Source: JBJXHB01 sp046160725 (GTDB taxonomy: Bacteria; Pseudomonadota; Gammaproteobacteria; Burkholderiales; Burkholderiaceae_C). Taken from it: 10,968 nucleotides of DNA. Shown one piece after another: positions 1 to 6,446 of the stretch. The DNA is taken from positions 1 to 10,968 of the forward strand of contig JBJXHB010000581.1 in NCBI GenBank assembly GCA_046160725.1, given 5' to 3'. The translations under genes and the position numbers were made by a program. Each line of letters begins with the position of its first letter. Position 1 is the first letter of the stretch. The notes under the pieces were generated by a model. It searched no databases. It was not told where the DNA came from and saw only the letters and a list, made by a program, of their open reading frames with translations.

Positions 1-473
1 CGGCACCGCACTACCAGCACAGCGAGATCGGCTTCAACTACCGCATGAGCAACATCCTGGCCGGCGTCGGCCGCGGCCAGCTCAAGGTGCTGCAGGAGCG
101 GGTGCTGGCGCGGCGGGCGGTGTTCGAGACCTATAGGCAGGCCATGTCCGGCATCGCCGGCATCACATGGATGCCCGAGCCAGACTGGAGCTACTCCACC
201 CATTGGCTGTCCGCCTGCACACTGGACCCGGCACTGGGCATCTCCGCCGGCGACCTGATCCGCCGCCTGGCCGCCGAGATGATCGAGGCCCGGCCGCTTT
301 GGAAGCCCATGCATCTGCAGCCGGTCTTTTCCACTGCCCGGTATTTCACCGATGGCCGCGCGTCGGTATCGGACCGTCTCTTCGAGCAGGGCGTATGCCT
401 GCCGTCGGGATCGAACATGACCCAGCAGGATATCGAGCGTGTCGTCGACGCGATGCGCCTCAGCCTGAGGTAG
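1..473 (+). CDS. DegT/DnrJ/EryC1 family sugar aminotransferase, C-terminal part (5' end outside window)
   Basis: This is the last 156 codons of a PLP-dependent sugar aminotransferase. The frame is open from base 3 and ends at TAG 471-473; the ATG at 45 is an internal methionine, not the start. Family members transfer an amino group from glutamate to a 4-keto (or 3-keto) sugar nucleotide in the cytoplasm. The visible part opens with HSEIGFNYRMSN, the conserved segment that closes the PLP-binding large domain, and continues through the small domain ('RPLWKPMH', 'LPSGSNM'), whose residues shape the sugar pocket. The PLP lysine and the aspartate that contacts the ring lie upstream and cannot be checked. 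The gene is followed after 4 nt by a PglC-like transferase and then a PglF-like dehydratase, so a PglE/EpsN-type role (UDP-4-amino-4,6-dideoxy-GlcNAc formation) is the best inference. Family assignment is firm; substrate is inferred from context. Confidence 0.9.
   Translation, partial: APHYQHSEIGFNYRMSNILAGVGRGQLKVLQERVLARRAVFETYRQAMSGIAGITWMPEPDWSYSTHWLSACTLDPALGISAGDLIRRLAAEMIEARPLWKPMHLQPVFSTARYFTDGRASVSDRLFEQGVCLPSGSNMTQQDIERVVDAMRLSLR
467..470 (+). promoter_or_regulatory. Ribosome binding site (GAGG) for the small phosphoglycosyl transferase
   Basis: GAGG lies 7 nt before the ATG at 478 and inside the last codons of the preceding aminotransferase gene. This placement supports the ATG at 478 as the start and implies coupled translation of the two genes. 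Confidence 0.6.
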
Positions 474-477
474 TGTC

Positions 478-1038
478 ATGAAGCGGCTGTTCGACGTCGC
501 CTTGGCGCTGTTGTCCTTCGTCGTGTTCGGCATTCCGCTGCTGCTGACCGCACTGGCGGTGCGGCTGACGTCTCCGGGGCCGATACTGTATTGGTCGGAC
601 CGGGTCGGACGTCACAACCAGATCTTTCGCATGCCCAAGTTCCGCAGCATGAAGGTCGGCACGCCCGCGCTGGCCACGCATCTGCTGACCCAACCCGAGG
701 CCTGGTTGACGCCTATCGGCTCGTTCCTGCGGCGCACCAGCCTGGACGAGTTGCCGCAGGTCTGGAGCATCCTGGTCGGCGACATGAGCTTCGTCGGGCC
801 AAGGCCGGCACTGTTCAATCAGGACGATCTGGTGTCGCTGCGGACCCAGGCCGGGGTCCACCTGCTGCAGCCCGGACTCACCGGCTGGGCGCAGATCAAC
901 GGCCGCGACGAGATACCGATCCCGGACAAGGTCGCGCTCGATGTGGAATACCTGCAGCGCCGGTCGATGGCGTTCGACCTGCGCATCATCGGACTGACCT
1001 TCGCCAAGGTGGCCAAACGCCGGGACGTGAGCCACTAG
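478..1038 (+). CDS. Small monotopic phosphoglycosyl transferase (bacterial sugar transferase, PglC/EpsL-like)
   Basis: The 186-residue protein has the length of a minimal monotopic PGT. Enzymes of this family move a sugar-1-phosphate from a UDP-sugar onto undecaprenyl phosphate at the inner face of the plasma membrane, which starts assembly of a glycan repeat unit. Residues 1-30 form a basic start (MKRLFD) and a hydrophobic, proline-broken helix typical of the re-entrant anchor, followed by SPGP. The catalytic Asp-Glu pair is D90-E91 in SLDELPQ. GPRPA (about 107-111) and PGLTGWAQINGR (about 132-143) are further family signatures. It sits 4 nt after the aminotransferase and 57 nt before the PglF-like dehydratase, so a diNAcBac-like or other N-acetyl amino sugar phosphate is the probable donor; that specificity is inferred. 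No truncation is visible. Confidence 0.93.
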   Translation: MKRLFDVALALLSFVVFGIPLLLTALAVRLTSPGPILYWSDRVGRHNQIFRMPKFRSMKVGTPALATHLLTQPEAWLTPIGSFLRRTSLDELPQVWSILVGDMSFVGPRPALFNQDDLVSLRTQAGVHLLQPGLTGWAQINGRDEIPIPDKVALDVEYLQRRSMAFDLRIIGLTFAKVAKRRDVSH

Positions 1039-1083
1039 CCCGTCCGTCATGCCCCAGGGCGGTGGGACAATGAGCGCGCCGTC

Positions 1084-1087
1084 GAGG
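1084..1087 (+). promoter_or_regulatory. Ribosome binding site (GAGG) deciding the GTG start of the PglF-like gene
   Basis: GAGG is placed 8 nt before the GTG at 1096. The only nearby ATG codons upstream (1049 and 1070) are in another frame, so this motif is the main argument for the GTG start. The 57-nt gap 1039-1095 shows no convincing promoter. Confidence 0.55.
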
Positions 1088-1095
1088 CTGCCGCC

Positions 1096-3063
1096 GTGCC
1101 ACTGACCAACCTCAACATCACCCGCCGCCTGTTGGCGCTGCCTCGCACCGTCAAGCGCGGCGTGGTGGTCTGCGCCGACGCGCTGTGGTGCGCCCTTTGC
1201 GTCTGGGTGGCCTTCGGCCTGCGTCTGGACGAGTGGCCGGTGTTCTCCGGCCAGCAATGGATCCCGACGCTGGCTTCGCTGGCGATTGCGCTGCCGATCT
1301 TCGCGGCCTGCGGCCTGTACCACGCGGTTTTCCGCTACGCCGGCTGGGCGGCCATGATGGCCGTGCTGAAGGCGTCCGTTTTCTACGGCGTGGTGTACAT
1401 GACGCTGTTCACCCTTATCGGCGTGCCCGGTGTGCCGGCATCGGTGGGTCTTGTCCAGCCGGTGCTGATGGTGATGGGCGTCATTGGAGCGCGCATTCTG
1501 GCGCGCTACTGGCTGGGCGGCTTCTATCGCGGCAAGCGCCGGGTCGCCGGGCTGCCTCGGGTGCTGATCTATGGCGCCGGCGCCGCCGGCCGACAGCTGG
1601 CTGCGGTGCTCAATGCCAGCCTGGAACTGATCCCGGTCGGCTTCATCGACGACGACACGACCCTGCAGGGCAACGCGATCAACGGACTCACGGTGCACCC
1701 GCCCAAGGGCCTGTCGCCGCTGGTCGAGAAGTACGACGTGACCGACGTGCTGCTGGCCATACCCTCGGCCGGCCGCGAGCAGCGCAACCAGATCATCAAT
1801 GCGCTCGCGCCACTGGGCCTGCGGGTGCGCACCCTGCCGGGGTTGCTGGACCTGGCCACCGGGCGGGTCCAGGCCGGCGACCTGCGCGACCTGGAGATCG
1901 AAGACCTGCTGGGTCGCGACCCGGTGGCCCCGAACACCATCTTGCTCAACCGCAATGTGCGGGGCAAGGTGGTGCTGGTGACGGGCGCAGGCGGCTCTAT
2001 CGGCGGCGAGCTTTGCCGCCAGATCCTGAGCCTCGGCCCTTCGCGGCTTCTGATGGTCGATGCCAGTGAGTTCGCGCTGTACAGCATCCACCAGGAGTTG
2101 CAGGCCGCGCTGCCTCGGGCTGAGGGCGAGGACCCTCGGCGCGTGCCGTTGCTCGTACCGCTGCTCGCCTCGGTGCAGGACAGCCGGCGGATCGACGAGA
2201 TCCTAAGCAGCTGGCGCCCGCACACCGTCTACCACGCCGCGGCCTACAAGCATGTGCCGCTGGTGGAGCACAACCCGGCAGAAGGCGTCCGCAACAATGT
2301 GCTCGGCACGCTCAACACGGCGCTGGCCGCGGCCAGCCACGGTGTGTCGAACTTCGTGCTGATCTCGACCGACAAGGCGGTGCGACCGACCAACATCATG
2401 GGCGCCTCGAAACGCCTGGCCGAGCAGGTGCTGCAGGCGCTGGCCGCCGAGACCGCTGCCAGCCGCACGCGCGGCACCTGCTTCAGCATGGTCCGGTTCG
2501 GAAACGTGCTGGGTTCATCCGGCTCGGTGGTGCCGCTGTTCCGTCAGCAGATCCGCGACGGCGGCCCGGTCACGCTGACCCATGCCGACATCACCCGCTA
2601 CTTCATGACCATTCCGGAGGCGGCCCAGTTGGTGATCCAGTCCGGCGCCATGGCTCAAGGCGGTGAGGTGTTCGTCCTGGACATGGGCGAGTCCGTGAAG
2701 ATCATCGATCTCGCGCGGCGCATGGTCGAGCTGTCCGGCCTGAGCGTGCGCGACGACCACAACCCCGAGGGTGACATCGAGATTGTGGTCACCGGTCTGC
2801 GCCCCGGCGAGAAGCTCTATGAAGAGCTGCTGATCGGCGACAACCCGGAGCCGACCATGCATCCGCGGATCATGAAGGCGCATGACGACCACCTGCCCTG
2901 GACACCGCTGCGCAGCGAGATCGACCGCCTGGGCGGGGCCTTGGACGACAACGATGTCGAGGCCATCCGCAGCATCCTGCGGCGGCTCGTGCCGGAGTAC
3001 CAGCCGGCCGACGACGTGGTGGACTGGGTCCACCTGCAGCGGGCCAAGGCCGACGCGGCCTGA
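1096..3063 (+). CDS. pglF: Membrane-bound UDP-GlcNAc 4,6-dehydratase, PglF/WbpM/CapD family
   Basis: This 655-residue protein matches the usual length of PglF/WbpM enzymes, which convert UDP-GlcNAc to UDP-4-keto-6-deoxy-GlcNAc with NAD(P) as bound cofactor. Residues about 22-140 hold four hydrophobic membrane segments. A first Rossmann-like domain (about 155-265) begins with VLIYGAGAAGR. The catalytic extended-SDR domain starts near 290 with VTGAGGSIG (cofactor glycine motif, about 295-303). STDKAVRPTNIMGASK (424-439) carries T425, D426 and K427, with M435 where classical SDR enzymes have tyrosine and K439 as the SDR lysine. A methionine at this place is the hallmark of the PglF/WbpM group. 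GLRPGEKLYEEL, near 570, is also typical. The GTG start is supported by the GAGG at 1084. It is the last gene on the + strand here and ends 15 bp from a convergent gene. The enzyme class is secure; the PglF name rather than WbpM or CapD is a choice based on the neighbouring PglC/PglE-like genes. Confidence 0.93.
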   Translation: MPLTNLNITRRLLALPRTVKRGVVVCADALWCALCVWVAFGLRLDEWPVFSGQQWIPTLASLAIALPIFAACGLYHAVFRYAGWAAMMAVLKASVFYGVVYMTLFTLIGVPGVPASVGLVQPVLMVMGVIGARILARYWLGGFYRGKRRVAGLPRVLIYGAGAAGRQLAAVLNASLELIPVGFIDDDTTLQGNAINGLTVHPPKGLSPLVEKYDVTDVLLAIPSAGREQRNQIINALAPLGLRVRTLPGLLDLATGRVQAGDLRDLEIEDLLGRDPVAPNTILLNRNVRGKVVLVTGAGGSIGGELCRQILSLGPSRLLMVDASEFALYSIHQELQAALPRAEGEDPRRVPLLVPLLASVQDSRRIDEILSSWRPHTVYHAAAYKHVPLVEHNPAEGVRNNVLGTLNTALAAASHGVSNFVLISTDKAVRPTNIMGASKRLAEQVLQALAAETAASRTRGTCFSMVRFGNVLGSSGSVVPLFRQQIRDGGPVTLTHADITRYFMTIPEAAQLVIQSGAMAQGGEVFVLDMGESVKIIDLARRMVELSGLSVRDDHNPEGDIEIVVTGLRPGEKLYEELLIGDNPEPTMHPRIMKAHDDHLPWTPLRSEIDRLGGALDDNDVEAIRSILRRLVPEYQPADDVVDWVHLQRAKADAA

Positions 3064-3078
3064 TCTCGGCCCGGCGCG
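3048..3078. other. Tail-to-tail junction of two polysaccharide gene sets
   Basis: The stop codons of the PglF-like gene (3061-3063, + strand) and the fusion PGT gene (3079-3081, - strand) are separated by only 15 bp. A 6-bp inverted repeat, GGCCGA (3048-3053) and TCGGCC (3066-3071), spans the + strand stop with a 12-nt loop, but no T-run follows on either strand. It is at best a weak hairpin, so the two convergent transcripts probably read into each other unless Rho acts. Confidence 0.35.
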
Positions 3079-4497
3079 TCAGGCGACGACGGCAAGCCCG
3101 GCCGGATCGGGTACCGACAACACGACCAGGCCGGCCTCGCGGGCGGCGGCGATCACGGCTGGCACACGCGGGTCCCTGTCGTCGTCCAGGGCCAGGATCA
3201 CATGGGTCGCACCCAAGGTCAGAACCGGGTCGCGCAGGCGCTCGAGGCCGCCCTCGACGCGTACCCCACCAATGCGCGCACCGTGCAGCCGCACATCGTC
3301 GTCCAGCACCATCATCACGCGCCAGCCGTAGCGTCGATGCAGGCCGGCCACCAGGCGCCGCCCGACGTTGCCACCGCCCACCACGATCACCTGACGGCTG
3401 TCGCCGCCCTCGCCCTGGACCACGGCCTCGGCATGCTCGGCCAGCATGCGGTTGAGCATCCGGATGCCGGCCAGCGCGAACAGCGCGAAGAACGGGTGCA
3501 GCACGAGCACGGCTCGGGCCACGCCAACCAACTGGGCCAGTTGCACAGCCGCCGCGCAGACCAGGCCGGCGGCCATGCAGGCCATGGCCAAGCGCCTGAA
3601 GTCCTCGAACGCAAACCAGCGCCACAGTGAGCGCCGTGCGCCAAAGCCCTGTATGGCCAACAGGTAGGTCAGCGCCACGCCCAGCGACACCCAGTCGTCG
3701 TACCAGGGCCGCCCGGGCTGCCAGCGCTCGAACCCGAGACGGAACAGGTAGGTGATGTGCCATGTGGCCAGCACGGCGAGGCCATCCACGGCCCAGGCCC
3801 AGGCCAGGTGGCGCCGCCGGTCGCCATGCATCCAGCGGTCGATCCAGGCCCACAGTGCGGCATTGCCCATGATGGCGCGCATTGTCCGCGCGGGCTGCGC
3901 CGGCGCGAAGACGGTCGACAACGTCAGGCCCAGGATTCGCAGGTCCGCGCCAAGCGAGGCATGGTCCACATAGCGCTGCGCCGCACGCAGCTTCTCTGGC
4001 AGGATCACGTCCACGTATTCGCGCTCAGGGTCCACGGCCTGGGCCAGCACCGCGCTCTCGTCGCGGTAGCGCAGTGAAGCCAGGTCCGTGATGCCTGGGC
4101 GCACGCTGAGCACGTGCTCGCGCTGCTCTTCCGGGTAGGCATCGACATAGCGCGGCACTTCCGGCCGCGGGCCGACCAGGCTCATGGTGCCGCGCAACAC
4201 GTCGATCAGCTGTGGCAACTCGTCGAGCTTCCAGCTCCGCAGAACACCACCCACGCGGGTGATCCGCGCGTCACCGGCCACCGTGATCTGGGCGCCGCCG
4301 CGCGGCTCGCCGGCCACCGTCATGGTGCGGAACTTGAAGATGCGGAACGGCCGGCCATGGCGCCCGATGCGCACCTGGCGGAAAAAGACCGGGCCCGGCG
4401 AGTCGATGCGGATGGCCAGCGCAACCGCCAGCAGCACCGGCAGCAACAGGACCAGCCCGGCCGCCGCGGTCGCGATGTCGAACAGGCGCTTGATCAT
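3079..4497 (-). CDS. Fusion of a phosphoglycosyl transferase with a PglF-like membrane and Rossmann domain (dehydratase domain absent)
   Basis: This 472-residue protein joins two modules. Residues 1-205 are a complete bacterial sugar transferase: an MIKRLFD start, a proline-broken membrane anchor (about 8-30), SPGP, the catalytic pair D92-E93 in KLDELPQ, GPRPE (109-113), and PGITDLASLRYRDE (134-147). It should place a sugar-1-phosphate on undecaprenyl phosphate. Residues 210-350 contain about four hydrophobic segments. Residues 368-465 are a Rossmann-like domain with VVGGGNVGRR (372-381) and an LDDD segment (398-401). That half follows the N-terminal half of the PglF-like protein at 1096-3063 in order and spacing (FRL in helix one, glycine loop, FIDDD or VLDDD), then stops where the linker to the dehydratase would begin. 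WbaP/WcaJ-type enzymes have the membrane and Rossmann parts before the PGT domain, so the order here is reversed. The ATG overlaps the upstream stop (ATGA, 4494-4497). M210 could in principle start a separate protein, but no ribosome site precedes it. Confidence 0.88.
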   Translation of the reverse strand: MIKRLFDIATAAAGLVLLLPVLLAVALAIRIDSPGPVFFRQVRIGRHGRPFRIFKFRTMTVAGEPRGGAQITVAGDARITRVGGVLRSWKLDELPQLIDVLRGTMSLVGPRPEVPRYVDAYPEEQREHVLSVRPGITDLASLRYRDESAVLAQAVDPEREYVDVILPEKLRAAQRYVDHASLGADLRILGLTLSTVFAPAQPARTMRAIMGNAALWAWIDRWMHGDRRRHLAWAWAVDGLAVLATWHITYLFRLGFERWQPGRPWYDDWVSLGVALTYLLAIQGFGARRSLWRWFAFEDFRRLAMACMAAGLVCAAAVQLAQLVGVARAVLVLHPFFALFALAGIRMLNRMLAEHAEAVVQGEGGDSRQVIVVGGGNVGRRLVAGLHRRYGWRVMMVLDDDVRLHGARIGGVRVEGGLERLRDPVLTLGATHVILALDDDRDPRVPAVIAAAREAGLVVLSVPDPAGLAVVA

Positions 4498-5669
4498 CTG
4501 CGCACCAGGGCGGCGCGCAAGGCGTCGGCCACGCGGTGCGCATCGACCGCGGTCATGCGGCTATACATCGGCAGGCTGATGAGTCGCTCGAAGGCGACCT
4601 GGCTGTGCGGGAACTGCTCCGAACGAAGTCCGTAGCGGTCGCGCCAGTACGGCATCTGATGCAGCGGCACATAGTGGACGCTGCAGCCGATACCGGCCTG
4701 GTAGAGGTGCTCGATCACGGCATCGCGGCCGACCCGCGCCTGTGGGGCAAGTCGAACGACATACAGATGCCATGAATGCGCGGTGCCTTCGCGTTCACCG
4801 GCCGGCAGCAGCAGCGGCAGGTCGGCGAGGGCTGCGTCGTAGGCCCGGGCCACGGCCATGCGCTGCCGCTGGAACTGGCGCGCCCGGCGCAGCTGATGGA
4901 TCCCCAGCGCCGCCGCAATGTCCGTCAGGTTGTACTTGAACCCCGGCGCCACGATCTCGTAGTACCAGCTCGGCACCTTGGCCTGGAAGCGGTCGAAGGC
5001 ATCGCGGCTGATGCCGTGCAGGCGCATCACCTTGGCGCGTGCGGCCAGGGCGTCGTCGCGGGTGACCAGCATGCCGCCCTCGCCGGTGGTGATGGTCTTG
5101 TTGGCATAGAAGCTGAAGACCGTGGCGTCGCTGTCCAGCGTGCCGACCAGGCGCCCGGCATGGGTGCTGGGCAGCGCGTGGGCCGCGTCCTCCACCACCT
5201 TCAGGCGGTGGCGGCGGGCGACCGCCAGGATGGCGGTCATGTCGGCCGCCAGGCCGGCATAGTGCACCGGGATGATGGCGCGGGTGCGCGGGCCGATGGC
5301 GGCCTCGACGGCCGCCGGGTCGATGTTCATCGTCAGCGGGTCGATGTCGACCAGCTTCACGTCGGCACCCAGGTAGCGCACCACCTCGGCCGTGGCCGTG
5401 AAGGTGTGGGTGGTGGTGATGACCTCGTCGCCCGGCCCGATGCCCAGCGCCTCCAGTGCCAGGTGCAACCCTGCGGTGGCGCTGTTGACCGCCAGGCAAT
5501 GCAGGCCGGGCTCGCCCAGAAAGGCCGCGAAATCCAACTCGAAGCGACGTGCCTTGGGGCCGGTCGTGATCCAGCCCGAGCGCAGGGTGTCCACCACCTC
5601 GGCGATCTCGTCCTCGCCGATGTCAGGCAGCGCAAACGGCAGGAACGGCAATGGTGCGGCGTCGGACAC
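4494..5669 (-). CDS. DegT/DnrJ/EryC1 family PLP-dependent sugar aminotransferase
   Basis: The complete 391-residue aminotransferase has the typical family length. It converts a keto sugar nucleotide to an amino sugar nucleotide, usually with glutamate as donor. Visible features are SGWITTGP near 31-38, NSATAGLHLAL (62-72), the substrate and PLP pocket segment VHYAGLAADM (135-144), VVEDAAHA with the PLP-pyridine aspartate D161, and the Schiff-base lysine K191 in FYANKTITTGEGGM. FKYNLTDI near 243-250 is the late conserved block. The VHYAG version of the pocket resembles ArnB- and PglE-like members more than the VHLYG class. The start is GTG, with a weak AGAG site 6 nt upstream and an 18-nt gap from the preceding methyltransferase, the only non-overlapping junction in this operon. 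The end overlaps the fusion PGT by ATGA. A 4-amino sugar made from the PglF-type product is plausible but the substrate is not shown by sequence. Confidence 0.94.
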   Translation of the reverse strand: MSDAAPLPFLPFALPDIGEDEIAEVVDTLRSGWITTGPKARRFELDFAAFLGEPGLHCLAVNSATAGLHLALEALGIGPGDEVITTTHTFTATAEVVRYLGADVKLVDIDPLTMNIDPAAVEAAIGPRTRAIIPVHYAGLAADMTAILAVARRHRLKVVEDAAHALPSTHAGRLVGTLDSDATVFSFYANKTITTGEGGMLVTRDDALAARAKVMRLHGISRDAFDRFQAKVPSWYYEIVAPGFKYNLTDIAAALGIHQLRRARQFQRQRMAVARAYDAALADLPLLLPAGEREGTAHSWHLYVVRLAPQARVGRDAVIEHLYQAGIGCSVHYVPLHQMPYWRDRYGLRSEQFPHSQVAFERLISLPMYSRMTAVDAHRVADALRAALVRR

Positions 5670-5687
5670 GGCGGGCTCTACTGTCGC

Positions 5688-6446
5688 TCAGGCAGGTTTG
5701 GCAATCCAGGCCAGGATATGCGTACGCAGGAACGGCAAGGCGTTGAAAAGCGGGTACAGCCCCGGGTGCCACGCACAGACCGCGCGCGCCAGCGGTGGCG
5801 CCAATGTCACGCGCCGATGCCACAGCGACCCGTGCGGGAACAACGCCCGCACCCGCCGCAGGGGCACACCCCGCACATCCGGATTGCGCGGATTGTCCAC
5901 GGTGAAGTCGTACCAGAGAACACCGCCGCCGGGTTTGAGCCAACGCCACATGGCCGCCGCCAGATCGTGCTGGACGGCGTCGTCCAGCACCGAGGTGAAG
6001 ACGGTGGACTGCAGGACGAGGTCCAGGCTGCCCGGCGCCACGGTCGCCACCAGTGCGTCGCCCGCCTGAACCGGCAGCGCTGCCGGCAGGCGCCGACGGG
6101 CCTGGGCCGCGCGATCGGGCAGCAGTTCGATGCCGGCCAGATGCTCGGGCGCGAATCCCAACCGCAGCAGCTCCAGCAGGTTGTCGCCCGCGCCGCAACC
6201 CAGCTCCAGGCCACGACGCGCACTCAGGTCGCGCCAGCCCAGCTGATCGAACAACCGCAGCATGGTGCGCTGCCGCTCCTGCACGGTTTGCCAGACCTCC
6301 GGCCGCAGCGGGCTGTAGCGCGGCAGGCCGGCCGGCGGGCGCCCCTGGTCCCGGCGGGCATAGCGCTGTGCCATCGCCTGCGCCTCGGCCTGTGCGGCAG
6401 CACCGGCCGCGGCGGCAGGCCGTTCGGTGTCCGGCGGCGTGGTCAT
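5688..6446 (-). CDS. Class I SAM-dependent methyltransferase
   Basis: The 252-residue protein has a class I methyltransferase fold. Motif I is LELGCGAGDN (80-89), the acidic residue of motif II is E107 in GIELLPDRA, and QAGDAL (127-132) resembles motif III. The sequence continues with a WLKPGG loop (169-174) and LWYDFTVDNPRNPD (177-190), a segment I associate with methyltransferases of polysaccharide clusters. The acceptor is unknown; a sugar hydroxyl of the glycan is the natural guess from context. The frame stays open far upstream through the glycosyltransferase gene, but ATG 6446 is chosen because it forms an ATGA overlap with the upstream stop and a GAGG lies 10 nt before it. The N-terminus is alanine-rich (residues 11-25), and ATG 6374 (M25), also preceded by a GAGG at 8 nt, is a reasonable alternative start. 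Confidence 0.88.
   Translation of the reverse strand: MTTPPDTERPAAAAGAAAQAEAQAMAQRYARRDQGRPPAGLPRYSPLRPEVWQTVQERQRTMLRLFDQLGWRDLSARRGLELGCGAGDNLLELLRLGFAPEHLAGIELLPDRAAQARRRLPAALPVQAGDALVATVAPGSLDLVLQSTVFTSVLDDAVQHDLAAAMWRWLKPGGGVLWYDFTVDNPRNPDVRGVPLRRVRALFPHGSLWHRRVTLAPPLARAVCAWHPGLYPLFNALPFLRTHILAWIAKPA

Noticed and set aside
460..2091. Open frame of 543 codons on the - strand opposite the PGT and PglF-like genes
   Set aside because: It is rich in H, Q, R and D with no recognisable motif and lies antisense to two clearly homologous genes. It is a GC-driven shadow frame.
3202..3630. Open frame of 142 codons on the + strand antisense to the fusion PGT
   Set aside because: Histidine- and glutamine-rich shadow sequence with no family features; the opposite strand has clear PglF-like homology.
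3868..3870. Internal ATG (M210) as the start of a separate membrane protein
   Set aside because: The frame is continuous with the PGT domain, no stop lies between, and no ribosome binding site precedes this ATG.
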